From assembly GCA_028873815.1 (NCBI GenBank), contig JAPPNN010000014.1, positions 1-64,000 on the forward strand: a stretch of DNA of 64,000 nucleotides, given 5' to 3'. How positions within the stretch are numbered: the stretch's first letter is position 1; each line of letters starts with the position of its first letter. This stretch comes from Gemmatimonadota bacterium (GTDB lineage Bacteria; Gemmatimonadota; Gemmatimonadetes; Longimicrobiales; Gaopeijiaceae). The position numbers were made by a program, and so were the translations under genes. Below, in pieces: positions 1 through 8,215 of the stretch. The notes under the pieces are model-generated. The model saw only the letters and a program-made list of their open reading frames with translations. It was not told the origin of the DNA and made no database searches.

Positions 1-54
<54 letters not shown>

Positions 55-103
55 AATTCGACCCCACCCGCGCCGCATCAATGCCCGCGGAACAGGGGAA
101 TAA

Positions 104-132
104 ACCCTAGGCGCGCCAGGTTGCGGTGTCAA
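104..132 (-). promoter_or_regulatory. Sigma70-type promoter of the tRNA-Gly gene
   Basis: On the minus strand a perfect -35 box TTGACA (127-132) is separated by exactly 17 bases from TAGGGT (104-109), which keeps the T-A---T core of a -10 box. Transcription would start near position 97, about 43 bases before the mature tRNA. The placement directly upstream of a tRNA in otherwise gene-free sequence supports it. Confidence 0.6.
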
Positions 133-297
133 GCCGCGGACAGGGGCCGAATGGACGGCCATCATCCCCGCCCGCATCGGGGCCGCCGGGGCCGTTCACA
201 CGTTCGCCGGGTGGGCGGGCCGCATTATCTTGTCTTCGCAACCCCTCGCGGAGTCGGCGCCCGGTCCACCGGGCCCACGACAACCCTGAAACAAGCC

Positions 298-1932
298 GTG
301 CATCGAACCTCAACCCTCATCACGAATCTCCTGTGCGGACTCTGCGTCTGCGCGCCCGTTGCCGCCGCCGCACAGGAGCCCTTTTCGCCGCTGGTACCCC
401 GGGGCACGGTGCGCCTGGGCCTGCGGGGGGACTACTATTCCTTTTCTTCGCGCTACGGCCTGTGGGGGAGCGGCTCCGCCGGGTTGGAGCAGCTGAGCGA
501 CGCTTTCTCCGGGCCGGCCGATGCGGGTGTGTTCCCCCAGCTGGAGCCGTTCGCGACGGCCCTGAGAAACGCCGCGGGCGAACCGTTCGCCGTCAGTCTC
601 GGGGCGCTGGACGCGGTGATGGAGAAGGCGACGACTCGCGTGCCCGTGTCCCTGGACGTGGGGGTCTTCGACTGGCTGACCGTGGGTGCGGAGGTCCCGT
701 TCGTCCGGAGCGACACCGAGTTCTCGCTGACGTTCGCCGCCGACTCTGCGAGTGCCGACGCCGGATTCAGTCCCGGGATGGCGGACCCCGGCCTGGTGAA
801 CGGCTTCCTTTCCAGCCTGCAGAACTCGATCACTAGGTACGATGCCTTTCGGGCATCCACATGCAGCTCCGATCCCAATTCGCCCGAGTGCCGCAACGCG
901 ACGGAGCTGGTCGCGGACGCGCGGATCTTCCGCAACTCGCTCGCGACGATGTACGGCACCATGTTCGCGCCCGTGGGCTGGTCGCCCGCCGGCGTGGCCC
1001 TGCAGGCCCGGCTGACGGCGCTGGCGGAAGCCTTCCAGGCCGCAGGCGTCACCGGGATGCCCGGATCCGTGCCGCTGGCGGCAGGTCCCCTGACCTTCGA
1101 CGAGTTGCTGGGCCTGGTCATGGACCCCGCCTACGGCATCGCGGCCAGCTATCCGCTCGAGAACTGGCAGTCCCTCTGGGCACTGGGCGATATCGAGGCG
1201 CGGGTGGACGCGCGCCTGCTCGAATCCGGAGACCCGGAAGGGCCGACCCACGTCTTCGCCGGCGCGGGCGCGCTCGTCCGCCTCCCCACGGGACAGCAGG
1301 ACGACCCCGCCAACTTCATCGACATCGGCAGCGGTGACGCGCAGATGGACATCGAGGCGCGGGCGTGGATGAACGGCCGCTGGCGCCGGGTGGGACTGTG
1401 GGCCGATCTCCGCTACGGTTTGCAGATGAAGGGGACCACGGAGCGGCGCGCCTTCGACCCCAACGTCACCTTCGCGCCGATGTCATCGCAGGTGCAGCTC
1501 GACTGGAATCCGGGCGGTTACCAGTTCCTGGAACTCTCGCCGTGGTACGAAGTGGCGCCGACGATGAGGCTGCTGGCGGGATACCGGTACTTCCGCAAGG
1601 GGATGGACGCGTTCGCGATCCGCGCGGCCCCGCCGCCGGACACCGTGCCGCCCGCGGGCATGGTCGTTTCCGCGTTCGCAACGGCGGACGCGCGGCTCAC
1701 AGCCGTTCCGGACCCCGAAGCGCTGGTGCCCGAGAGCGGCGCCTCGTCCAGCCGGCTGATGCTGGGGCTCGTCTACAACCGGGATGTCGCCGTGGGCGAC
1801 GGGGTGGCCGGCCGACCCCTCGAGATCCGCGCCGTGTACCGCCACGTGGTCGGGGGCAGCGGCGGGGACGTCCCGAACGCGCGCTCGTTCGAGGCCGGGT
1901 TCCGGTTCTTCGTGGGGTTGTGGGGGGGCTGA
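298..1932 (+). CDS. Exported protein, probable outer-membrane beta-barrel (544 aa)
   Basis: The reading frame is open further upstream, even into the tRNA, but the first 90 codons look like arginine-rich noncoding sequence. GTG at 298 gives a clean signal peptide: a short basic start, a hydrophobic stretch LITNLLCGLCVCAP, and an AAAAQ-type cleavage site near residue 24. No good ribosome site precedes it, so the start is a choice on protein features. The mature part alternates aromatic and small residues (VRLGLRGDYYSF, VSLDVGVFDWLTVGAEVPF) and ends FEAGFRFFVGL, consistent with antiparallel beta strands and a terminal strand ending near an aromatic residue. I infer a porin-like or transporter-like barrel. 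Substrate unknown; no enzyme motif seen. Confidence 0.65.
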   Translation: MHRTSTLITNLLCGLCVCAPVAAAAQEPFSPLVPRGTVRLGLRGDYYSFSSRYGLWGSGSAGLEQLSDAFSGPADAGVFPQLEPFATALRNAAGEPFAVSLGALDAVMEKATTRVPVSLDVGVFDWLTVGAEVPFVRSDTEFSLTFAADSASADAGFSPGMADPGLVNGFLSSLQNSITRYDAFRASTCSSDPNSPECRNATELVADARIFRNSLATMYGTMFAPVGWSPAGVALQARLTALAEAFQAAGVTGMPGSVPLAAGPLTFDELLGLVMDPAYGIAASYPLENWQSLWALGDIEARVDARLLESGDPEGPTHVFAGAGALVRLPTGQQDDPANFIDIGSGDAQMDIEARAWMNGRWRRVGLWADLRYGLQMKGTTERRAFDPNVTFAPMSSQVQLDWNPGGYQFLELSPWYEVAPTMRLLAGYRYFRKGMDAFAIRAAPPPDTVPPAGMVVSAFATADARLTAVPDPEALVPESGASSSRLMLGLVYNRDVAVGDGVAGRPLEIRAVYRHVVGGSGGDVPNARSFEAGFRFFVGLWGG

Positions 1933-1984
1933 CGGTCTACGCGGGCACGTCGGGCAGGGCTAGCTCCGGCGGCCATGGATTGCG

Positions 1985-2500
1985 TCAAACCACCCGCTTC
2001 GAATTCGAGGGATGCGGAGCTCCGGTCGCCGGCAGGCCGAAATACACGTCGTCAATAGCTTTTCGAACCCAGTGTTCCAGGGGAAGGACAGGCAGCTGAC
2101 CTGCACTCCTGCCGACGAGCCGAGTCGTAAACCGGCTCCAGCCCGCCAGGTCGCTGAAACCGAGCCGGTCACAGACGGTTTCCATCCGGGCCCCTTCTTC
2201 GAGCAATGCGATCCCGTGGAGGAAGCGGATCCAGCGCAGCGCCCTGGAGAACGAATACCCAAAGCGGGCCCCTGCTTTCGAGAGATACGCGGGACGGCAG
2301 TTGATTCGCTCCGCTATGCCGATCACCGACCGCAGATACGGCTCGTTACGCGGATGCGATTGGCCGGTGCTCGAATCCTCGGGGCACAGGTCGCGGATGC
2401 CTCCCACGGCCTGAAAGGCTGCGAAACGCAGTCCGACGATTGCCATGGGCGGACCGGGGCACGCGTTCAGGAAGACCCGAACTGCTGCTCTGAAGCTCAC
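1985..2500 (-). CDS. AraC-type helix-turn-helix regulator (171 aa)
   Basis: The C-terminal half resembles an AraC/XylS DNA-binding domain: a first helix region SRALRWIRFLHGIALL, then a second helix-turn-helix METVCDRLGFSDLAGWSRFTTRLVG, the usual position of the recognition helix. GTG at 2500 is chosen because GGAGG sits six bases before it; a GTG four codons earlier would overlap that site. The N-terminal 70 residues match no sensing domain I know, and the protein is much shorter than a full AraC regulator (about 290 aa), so it is a minimal or shortened family member. It is followed on the same strand side by a gene-poor 290-base stretch and lies in a patch of lower GC than the surroundings. 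Target genes unknown. Confidence 0.6.
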   Translation of the reverse strand: MSFRAAVRVFLNACPGPPMAIVGLRFAAFQAVGGIRDLCPEDSSTGQSHPRNEPYLRSVIGIAERINCRPAYLSKAGARFGYSFSRALRWIRFLHGIALLEEGARMETVCDRLGFSDLAGWSRFTTRLVGRSAGQLPVLPLEHWVRKAIDDVYFGLPATGAPHPSNSKRVV

Positions 2501-2794
2501 TGATTCCTCCACACCGTTGCACTCTTGCCGACTCCGGTTTTATCGACCGGAATGGTTCTCCAGCGCGCTCCAATCGCCTCGGCAGATCCCTCGACCTCCC
2601 TCGGCTCGTCGCCGGATCCCGCTCTTCGGTACTGCGAAACATCCAGTGCGTCCTCTCCGTGAGCCCCACGCGACTACAAAATGCCACAATACACGGGCTC
2701 TAGTCCAGAAAATCGGCGACCCTATGCCCGCTACCAGGCAGGCCACGGCGCGAAGACGCCGAGGGCTTGCACCTGCCCGGCTACACGCTGGATT

Positions 2795-3889
2795 TCATCG
2801 TGCAACGAGCTCGGTCTCGGCGATCACCAGGGCGGCTGGTCCGTCCTTGAGTCCCTCCATGACCAGCCGGTCACCGTCGAAGAAACTGGCTCCGGTCCGC
2901 GGAATCCATTCCCATTGGCTGTCGTCCGGTTTCGTTACTGGAATTGCGCGCAGAGTGTTGAGGTCCAGGACGAGGCCCACGGTGTCGAGATAGGTGATCC
3001 GCACGAAAAGCCGACCGTCCTCCAACACCTGTAGCGAGCGCGCCAACTGGGATCCGAGAACTCTGGCTGCGCCTCCCAGCGCCTCAATCCGGTTGGCGTC
3101 GCGCTCCAAAAGGGATGTGCGCATGGGTTCAGGCAGATAGGCCAATCCCACCAGCCTTCCGACACCGTCATAGCTGGCAAGCACCAGTTGGCTACCATCC
3201 AGGACGTGCACTAGGCCATCGGGTGTAGTCGCCACCAAGTCGATGGGCAACTGGAATACGGCTGATTGGTCACGGAAACGCACGGGCACCTCGGCAAAGG
3301 CCGTCTGTCCAGACTCGGCCACACGAGCCAGGTAGTGGTCGGAGAACTCCATCCCCACGACGAGAAGGCCGAGCTCGGGATGCACCGTCGCATCGCTCAA
3401 GAAGCCCCCCACCTGGTGCACACGGACAAAATCGCCACGGGAAGTCAAATAGGTCACGCGCGCGTGGCTTTGGTCCACTACAGCAATCTGGTCCCCATTC
3501 CTGATCAGCACCCCCGGCAACTGGTATTCACCTGGGCCCTCCCCGTGCCTTCCCACCGTTCGCACGGGGTTGAGGTTCCGGTCCATGAAGACCATCCGCT
3601 GATTCAAGCCATCGGCGGCCACGTAACCTCCGTCGGCGTTCTCCACCACGGCCGTGACAGAGCCGAACAGCGCCCGCTCATCATCGATGTCCAACTGTGC
3701 GATCAAACCGCGAATGGTATACGCGGAGTCACTCTCCGTGAAAGACGCAACGTCGGCGACGGGAGCGGAAGACGGGGCATCGCACGCCGCCAGCACCAGG
3801 AACGGGAGTCCCGCGGTAGCAAGCAGGACTCCCGTCCGGGCACCCGCCCGCGCCCAGTGATTCATCAGGACGGTTGGCAAAGGGCTCAT
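2795..3889 (-). CDS. Six-bladed beta-propeller lipoprotein (364 aa)
   Basis: The N-terminus has a hydrophobic segment ending in LVLAAC at about residue 36, a lipobox, so the protein is probably anchored in a membrane after export. The rest carries NHL/6-bladed-propeller style repeats: GGYVAADGLNQRMVFMD, VRTVGRHGEGPGEYQLP and IAVVDQSHARVTYL, with the typical G-x-G-P-G-E-Y signature of these proteins. The family is abundant in Gemmatimonadota and Bacteroidota, usually without a defined role; binding of a ligand or partner protein is likely. The start is six bases after the stop of the upstream small exported protein, so the two are probably one transcript. A start at the internal Met nine codons later is also possible. 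Confidence 0.75.
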   Translation of the reverse strand: MSPLPTVLMNHWARAGARTGVLLATAGLPFLVLAACDAPSSAPVADVASFTESDSAYTIRGLIAQLDIDDERALFGSVTAVVENADGGYVAADGLNQRMVFMDRNLNPVRTVGRHGEGPGEYQLPGVLIRNGDQIAVVDQSHARVTYLTSRGDFVRVHQVGGFLSDATVHPELGLLVVGMEFSDHYLARVAESGQTAFAEVPVRFRDQSAVFQLPIDLVATTPDGLVHVLDGSQLVLASYDGVGRLVGLAYLPEPMRTSLLERDANRIEALGGAARVLGSQLARSLQVLEDGRLFVRITYLDTVGLVLDLNTLRAIPVTKPDDSQWEWIPRTGASFFDGDRLVMEGLKDGPAALVIAETELVAR

Positions 3890-3895
3890 GTCAGC

Positions 3896-4228
3896 CTAGA
3901 AGCCGAACCATTCCACGTAGGTGTCGCACCGAATCCACTTCTGTGAGCCATCACTCATGTCGTAGACGCCCACGTTGGAGCTATAGCTCGCGCCACCGGT
4001 CACGCCGGCGCTGAACCCCAGTGAGACGGTGACTTTGCCGGATCCCCGGAGGGATCCGGATGCCGGATTCCCGGCACCGCCGGAAATGTAGGCCGCACAA
4101 GGCTCCTGTGCCCAACCAGATCGCGGCGCGATGATCGTGAACATCGCAACCAGGGCCAGCACCGCCACACCGGCCCGGATCCACAGCCCAACTCCCTGCA
4201 CCGCACGCAACCGCTCGAAGTACGTCAT
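3896..4228 (-). CDS. Small exported protein of unknown function (110 aa)
   Basis: ATG at 4228 follows a purine-rich ribosome site (GAGAAGAGGAAG). The product has a charged start, a hydrophobic helix VAVLALVAMFTII and a likely cleavage site after GWAQ near residue 41. The mature 70 residues are rich in Gly, Ser and Ala, contain only two cysteines (44 and 101), which could form one disulfide, and end with an aromatic tail (WIRCDTYVEWFGF). I do not recognise the family. It sits six bases upstream of the propeller lipoprotein, suggesting a secreted partner or ligand of that protein. Confidence 0.6.
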   Translation of the reverse strand: MTYFERLRAVQGVGLWIRAGVAVLALVAMFTIIAPRSGWAQEPCAAYISGGAGNPASGSLRGSGKVTVSLGFSAGVTGGASYSSNVGVYDMSDGSQKWIRCDTYVEWFGF

Positions 4229-4407
4229 CTTCCTCTTCTCCCCTGTCGGGATGGGTGTCGTCCAGCGGCCTTTCCGCCAGGCGCGCACCAAGATGAGTCC
4301 TTCGTTCCACTCCTTCCATGTCGTTTCCTGCCAAAAGGTTGTCCTCTCGACCCCTTCGTGCTCCGAAGACGCGACCGAAGGCCCACTGCCTTGATGGCGA
4401 CCCCACG

Positions 4408-6072
4408 CTACACCACCCTGCCCAGCAGCTCTCGCGCGTGCTCCAGCGACGTACCGGATCCGGCGTCGCCACCCAGCATGCGGGCGACCTCGTGCACGCG
4501 CTCATCGCCCTCGAGCCGCCGCACCAGGCTCACCGCTGCACCATCCACTGCACCCTTCTCGACCACGAGGTGGTTGGAGGCGCGCGCCGCGACTCGCGCC
4601 AGATGCGTGACCACGAGCACCTGCCGTCCGCGGGACACCTCCGCCAGGCGGTCGGCTACGTTGGCCGCCACCATGCCCCCGATCCCGGCATCGACCTCGT
4701 CGAAGACAAGGGTGGGCAGATCGTCAATGTCCGAGAGCACGGACTTCAGCGCGAGCATGACCCGCGACAGCTCACCGCCGGACGCGACCTGCGAGAGTGG
4801 GCTCGGCGGGAAGCCCGGATTCATGCTGGCCATGAAACGGATGCGTTCGCGGCCCCTCGCCGAAGGGCCTGACAGCCCCTCGAACCGGACGTGAAAGCGC
4901 CCACCCTCCAATCCGAGCGCGGGGAAGATCTCTTCAGCCGCAACGGACAGACGTCCCGCGGCCTCCTCGCGTCGTTGCGACAGTTCCTCGGCATCGGCCT
5001 GCCAGGCCGCTTCTGCTTGCTCCAGTTCGTCCCGCAGGGCGCTCGCGTCCATGTCGGCCGTCTCGAGTTCGTCCAATTCGCTTCTCAGGCTCTCTCCCCG
5101 CTGGATCACCTCGTCCAGCGACGGGCCGTACTTGCGCTGCAGGCGTTGAATGAGGGCCTGGCGTCGGCGAATGCTCTCAAGCCGGGCCGGGTCGTGCTCG
5201 ATTTCGGTTGAATAGCGGCCCAGTTCGGCGGCCGCGTCCGACACCTGGTGGTACGCGTCTTCGAGGGTGGACGCGTGGGACCCGAGCGAAGGGTCCTTCT
5301 CGCCGAGGCGCCGCAGGCGGGCCGCCGCATCCGCGAGGCGGTCGCTGACTGCGTCCTCCGCTGTGTGGAGCAGCTCGTGCAAGGCGTGACTCTCCCGCGC
5401 CAGTTCGTCCGCATGCCCCAGTCGGTTCGTCTCGACGCGCAGTTTCTCGTCCTCCCCCCCGTGGAGCTTCGCGCCGAGGATTTCACCGAGTTGGAAACGG
5501 ATGAAGTCGGCGCGGCTCTCCAACTCCCGGCGGCGTTCCTCCAGCGCGGCAAGCCGCTTTCTCAGGCCGGCGGTCTGCCGGAAGCCCTCCCCCACGCGGT
5601 CCGCAACGTCGGTGCACCCCCCGAATGCGTCCAGTACCTGCTGCTGGAAATCGCCGGAGAGGAGCCGCTGATGCTCGTGCTGTCCGTGGATGTCGACCAG
5701 CAGAGATCCGATGCGGCGGAGCATTCCGGCGGTCGCGGGCGAGCCGTTGACCCAGCCCCGGCTTCGGCCCCCGGCGCGGACTTCACGGCGCAGCACCAGT
5801 TGGTCCTCGTCGGCCTCAATCCCCAGTTCAGCCAGCAACTCGGCGACGGGGCGCAGTCCACGCATGTCGACCACGCCTTCGACCAGGGCGCGCCCTTCGC
5901 CCGAACGCACGACGCCCGACGAGGCCCGGCCACCCAGCAGGATCGCCAGAGCGTCCACCACGATGGATTTGCCGGCCCCCGTTTCACCTGAGAGGACATT
6001 GAGTCCCGCTTGAAGAGGAACTTGCAAGTCCTTGAGGACAGCAAAGTTGTGTATTATGAGCTCAACGAACAT
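4408..6072 (-). CDS. recN: DNA repair ATPase RecN
   Basis: RecN is an SMC-like ATPase that helps repair double-strand breaks by recombination. The N-terminus has the expected opening FVELIIHNFAVLKD and Walker A GETGAGKS (about residues 29-36). The middle is a long, charged coiled coil (about 160-370). The C-terminal half has the ABC signature LSQVASGGELSRVMLA and a Walker B LPTLVFDEVDAGIGG, followed by the H-loop VVTHLARVA. Length 554 aa is normal. It is the last gene of the run xseA, xseB, ispA, nadK, recN, starting 55 bases after nadK; linkage of nadK and recN is common in bacteria. Confidence 0.97.
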   Translation of the reverse strand: MFVELIIHNFAVLKDLQVPLQAGLNVLSGETGAGKSIVVDALAILLGGRASSGVVRSGEGRALVEGVVDMRGLRPVAELLAELGIEADEDQLVLRREVRAGGRSRGWVNGSPATAGMLRRIGSLLVDIHGQHEHQRLLSGDFQQQVLDAFGGCTDVADRVGEGFRQTAGLRKRLAALEERRRELESRADFIRFQLGEILGAKLHGGEDEKLRVETNRLGHADELARESHALHELLHTAEDAVSDRLADAAARLRRLGEKDPSLGSHASTLEDAYHQVSDAAAELGRYSTEIEHDPARLESIRRRQALIQRLQRKYGPSLDEVIQRGESLRSELDELETADMDASALRDELEQAEAAWQADAEELSQRREEAAGRLSVAAEEIFPALGLEGGRFHVRFEGLSGPSARGRERIRFMASMNPGFPPSPLSQVASGGELSRVMLALKSVLSDIDDLPTLVFDEVDAGIGGMVAANVADRLAEVSRGRQVLVVTHLARVAARASNHLVVEKGAVDGAAVSLVRRLEGDERVHEVARMLGGDAGSGTSLEHARELLGRVV

Positions 6073-6127
6073 GGGTCATGAACAATGGGACGGCGGGGTG
6101 GGCGGCGCCATGTTCGAACGGGACCAA

Positions 6128-7069
6128 TCACCCCCCGTCGATCGGCCGGACGGCCCAACTCAGCTTCTGCCGCAGGGTGGTGAAGAAGGAGTGGCCGGGC
6201 AAACGGACCAAGGGGACCCGCGACGCCCCCATGCGCACCACCACGCGGTCGCTGTATCCGACCGGCCCTCCCTCCTGGCCGTCCACCGTCAGGAAGAGGG
6301 GTTCGCGGCGGTCCAGAGCGGTCACGGTGATCTCCTCGTCGCCCGGGACCACCAGGGGCCGGACCGCGAGGGTATGGGGAAGGATGGGCGTGACGAGGAA
6401 GCAGTTCAATTCGGGCACGATAATGGGACCGCCGGCGGACAGCGAATACGCCGTAGACCCGGTCGGCGTGGCCAGGATGACCCCGTCGCCCGAGAAGCTG
6501 CCGATCTCCTCGGGATCGTCCTCGGGACCCACCCACAGGTCGAGACGGATCACCTGGGCGGCACCGGCCTTGTGTACCACCACGTCGTTCAGAACGGTGA
6601 ACGTGGCCCTGGCGATGCCTTCCGGCGAGCGCACCTCGGCCTCAAGCGTCCGCCGCTCCTCGATCGAGTATTCGCCGCTCAGCACACACCGCAGGCCCTC
6701 TTCGATCGCCTGGCCGGACACGGACGTCAGAAACCCCATGCTCCCCATGTTGATGCCCAGGACGGGGATCCCCCGGCCGAACACGGAGCGGGCGGCGCGC
6801 AGCAGGGTCCCGTCGCCACCGAGGGAGATGACCAGGTCGACGGGAGGATCGGTGACAGCGTCGTGCGGTTCCGCAGATACGACAAAATCGGACATATTTG
6901 CGACAATTTCGGCGGATTGGGCCGTGGAGGATCCCAGATTCGGTTCCAGAGACGCCGAAGCGCCGAATTCGGCCGCAACCCTTGCGACTTGTTCGTACGC
7001 GTCGCGGATGCCGGGGTCCGCGCCGTCCCTGCCCAGAATCGCGATATGCCGGAATGCCAAGGTCGTCAC
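6128..7069 (-). CDS. nadK: NAD kinase
   Basis: Phosphorylates NAD to NADP in the cytoplasm. The diagnostic GGDGT motif is at residues 84-88, followed by GINMGSMGFL, the NDVVVHK version of the second conserved block, and TPTGSTAYSLSAGGPI, which forms the substrate pocket. Length 313 aa is typical. The GTG start overlaps the last bases of ispA (GTGA, four bases), so translation is probably coupled. This start gives the usual short lead before the first beta strand HIAILGRDG. Confidence 0.96.
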   Translation of the reverse strand: MTTLAFRHIAILGRDGADPGIRDAYEQVARVAAEFGASASLEPNLGSSTAQSAEIVANMSDFVVSAEPHDAVTDPPVDLVISLGGDGTLLRAARSVFGRGIPVLGINMGSMGFLTSVSGQAIEEGLRCVLSGEYSIEERRTLEAEVRSPEGIARATFTVLNDVVVHKAGAAQVIRLDLWVGPEDDPEEIGSFSGDGVILATPTGSTAYSLSAGGPIIVPELNCFLVTPILPHTLAVRPLVVPGDEEITVTALDRREPLFLTVDGQEGGPVGYSDRVVVRMGASRVPLVRLPGHSFFTTLRQKLSWAVRPIDGG

Positions 7070-7980
7070 CGTTTGCGTTGAATCACGAAGCGCGCCAGCT
7101 GTCTGAGCCGGGGCGCGGTCAGGCCTACGTCGTCGAGCGCCGCCAGTCCGCGGGCGACGAGCTCCCCTGCCCGCCTGCGCGCGCCATCCACGCCCAACAG
7201 CCCAACATAGGTGGATTTCTCCATTTCCGCGTCGGAAGGGCGCTTCCCGAGCACTTCCGCCGACCCGGTGGCGTCGAGCACGTCGTCCATGACCTGGAAC
7301 GCCAGTCCCAGCGCGCGGCCATAGTCGCCGATCGCGCGCAGTACCGGGTCCCCGGCACCCGCCGCCATCGCACCCATTTCGAGCGAGGCGGAGAGGAGCG
7401 CGCCGGTCTTAAGGCCGTGCAGAGCCGCTAACTCCTCTTCCGTCAGCGACCGTCCTTCCGAGAGCAGATCGAGCGCCTGGCCGCCGATCATTCCCCCGGC
7501 CCCGACCGCTTCGAGCATGTGGGCTGCGATTCCCCTGGCCGTAGACGCCGTACATCCGACCGCGCGAGCGCTGCGACTGGCCCACGCAGCGGCCCAGGGG
7601 ATGAGGACGGCGCCCGCGTAGGTGGCCGTGTGCACGCCATGGACAACGTGGACGGTTGGTCTTCCCCGGCGCAGGGGTGCGTCGTCCATGGAGGGAAGAT
7701 CGTCGTGGATCAGCGAATAGGCGTGGATCAGCTCTACCGAGACAGAGAGATCGTAGAGCGGATCCCCAGGCCGGCCTCCGGTCTCCTCGCAGGCGGTGGC
7801 CAGCAGGAGCGGCCGCAGGCGCTTCCCCCCGCTCATGACCCCGTCCTCGACCGCCGAAAGCAGTCCGGCAGGCACGACCGAGGCCATCTCATCCATGCAG
7901 CGCCGCATTGCGGCCTCGATGCGAAGTCTGCGGTCGTCCAGCCAGGCCGCGAAGGAGAGGTCAGTCGCGGTCCCCGTCAT
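7066..7980 (-). CDS. ispA: Short-chain polyprenyl diphosphate synthase (FPP/GGPP synthase type)
   Basis: Condenses isopentenyl diphosphate with allylic diphosphates to make farnesyl or geranylgeranyl diphosphate. The first Asp-rich motif DDLPSMDD is at residues 93-100, preceded by VELIHAYSLIH; GGKRLRP precedes it; the second Asp-rich motif is VMDDVLD near residue 233. The bulky Tyr-Ser side chains just before the first Asp motif suit short products. It overlaps xseB by 20 bases and nadK by four, a compact order (xseB-ispA) widely conserved with dxs; dxs itself is not in this run. Confidence 0.93.
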   Translation of the reverse strand: MTGTATDLSFAAWLDDRRLRIEAAMRRCMDEMASVVPAGLLSAVEDGVMSGGKRLRPLLLATACEETGGRPGDPLYDLSVSVELIHAYSLIHDDLPSMDDAPLRRGRPTVHVVHGVHTATYAGAVLIPWAAAWASRSARAVGCTASTARGIAAHMLEAVGAGGMIGGQALDLLSEGRSLTEEELAALHGLKTGALLSASLEMGAMAAGAGDPVLRAIGDYGRALGLAFQVMDDVLDATGSAEVLGKRPSDAEMEKSTYVGLLGVDGARRRAGELVARGLAALDDVGLTAPRLRQLARFVIQRKR

Positions 7981-8215
7981 CGCGGTCTCCCTGGTCAGGG
8001 GCCTCGAACTCCCGAACCTCGTCCCCCTGGGCGCCGATCAGCTCTTCAACCTTGAGCTCCGCCGTCTCGAGAATCTGCTGCGCGCGCCGGAGGTGAGCCA
8101 CTCCCTCTTCAAAAAGGGCGAGCGCCTCGTCCAGATCGACTGAATCGGAATCCAGCGCCGCGACGATCTCCTCGATGCGCCTCAGGCGGCGGTCCAGTCC
8201 CCCCTCAGCCGGCAC
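7961..8215 (-). CDS. xseB: Exodeoxyribonuclease VII small subunit
   Basis: Small helical subunit of exonuclease VII, which degrades single-stranded DNA together with XseA. The protein reads RLRRIEEIVAALDSD, then VDLDEALALFEEGVAHLRRAQQIL, the characteristic two-helix hairpin. GTG at 8215 overlaps the xseA stop by 11 bases and follows AAAGGG, giving 84 aa, the normal size; upstream codons belong to xseA in another frame. The acidic tail EAPDQGDRDDGDRD overlaps the start of ispA. Confidence 0.88.
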   Translation of the reverse strand: MPAEGGLDRRLRRIEEIVAALDSDSVDLDEALALFEEGVAHLRRAQQILETAELKVEELIGAQGDEVREFEAPDQGDRDDGDRD

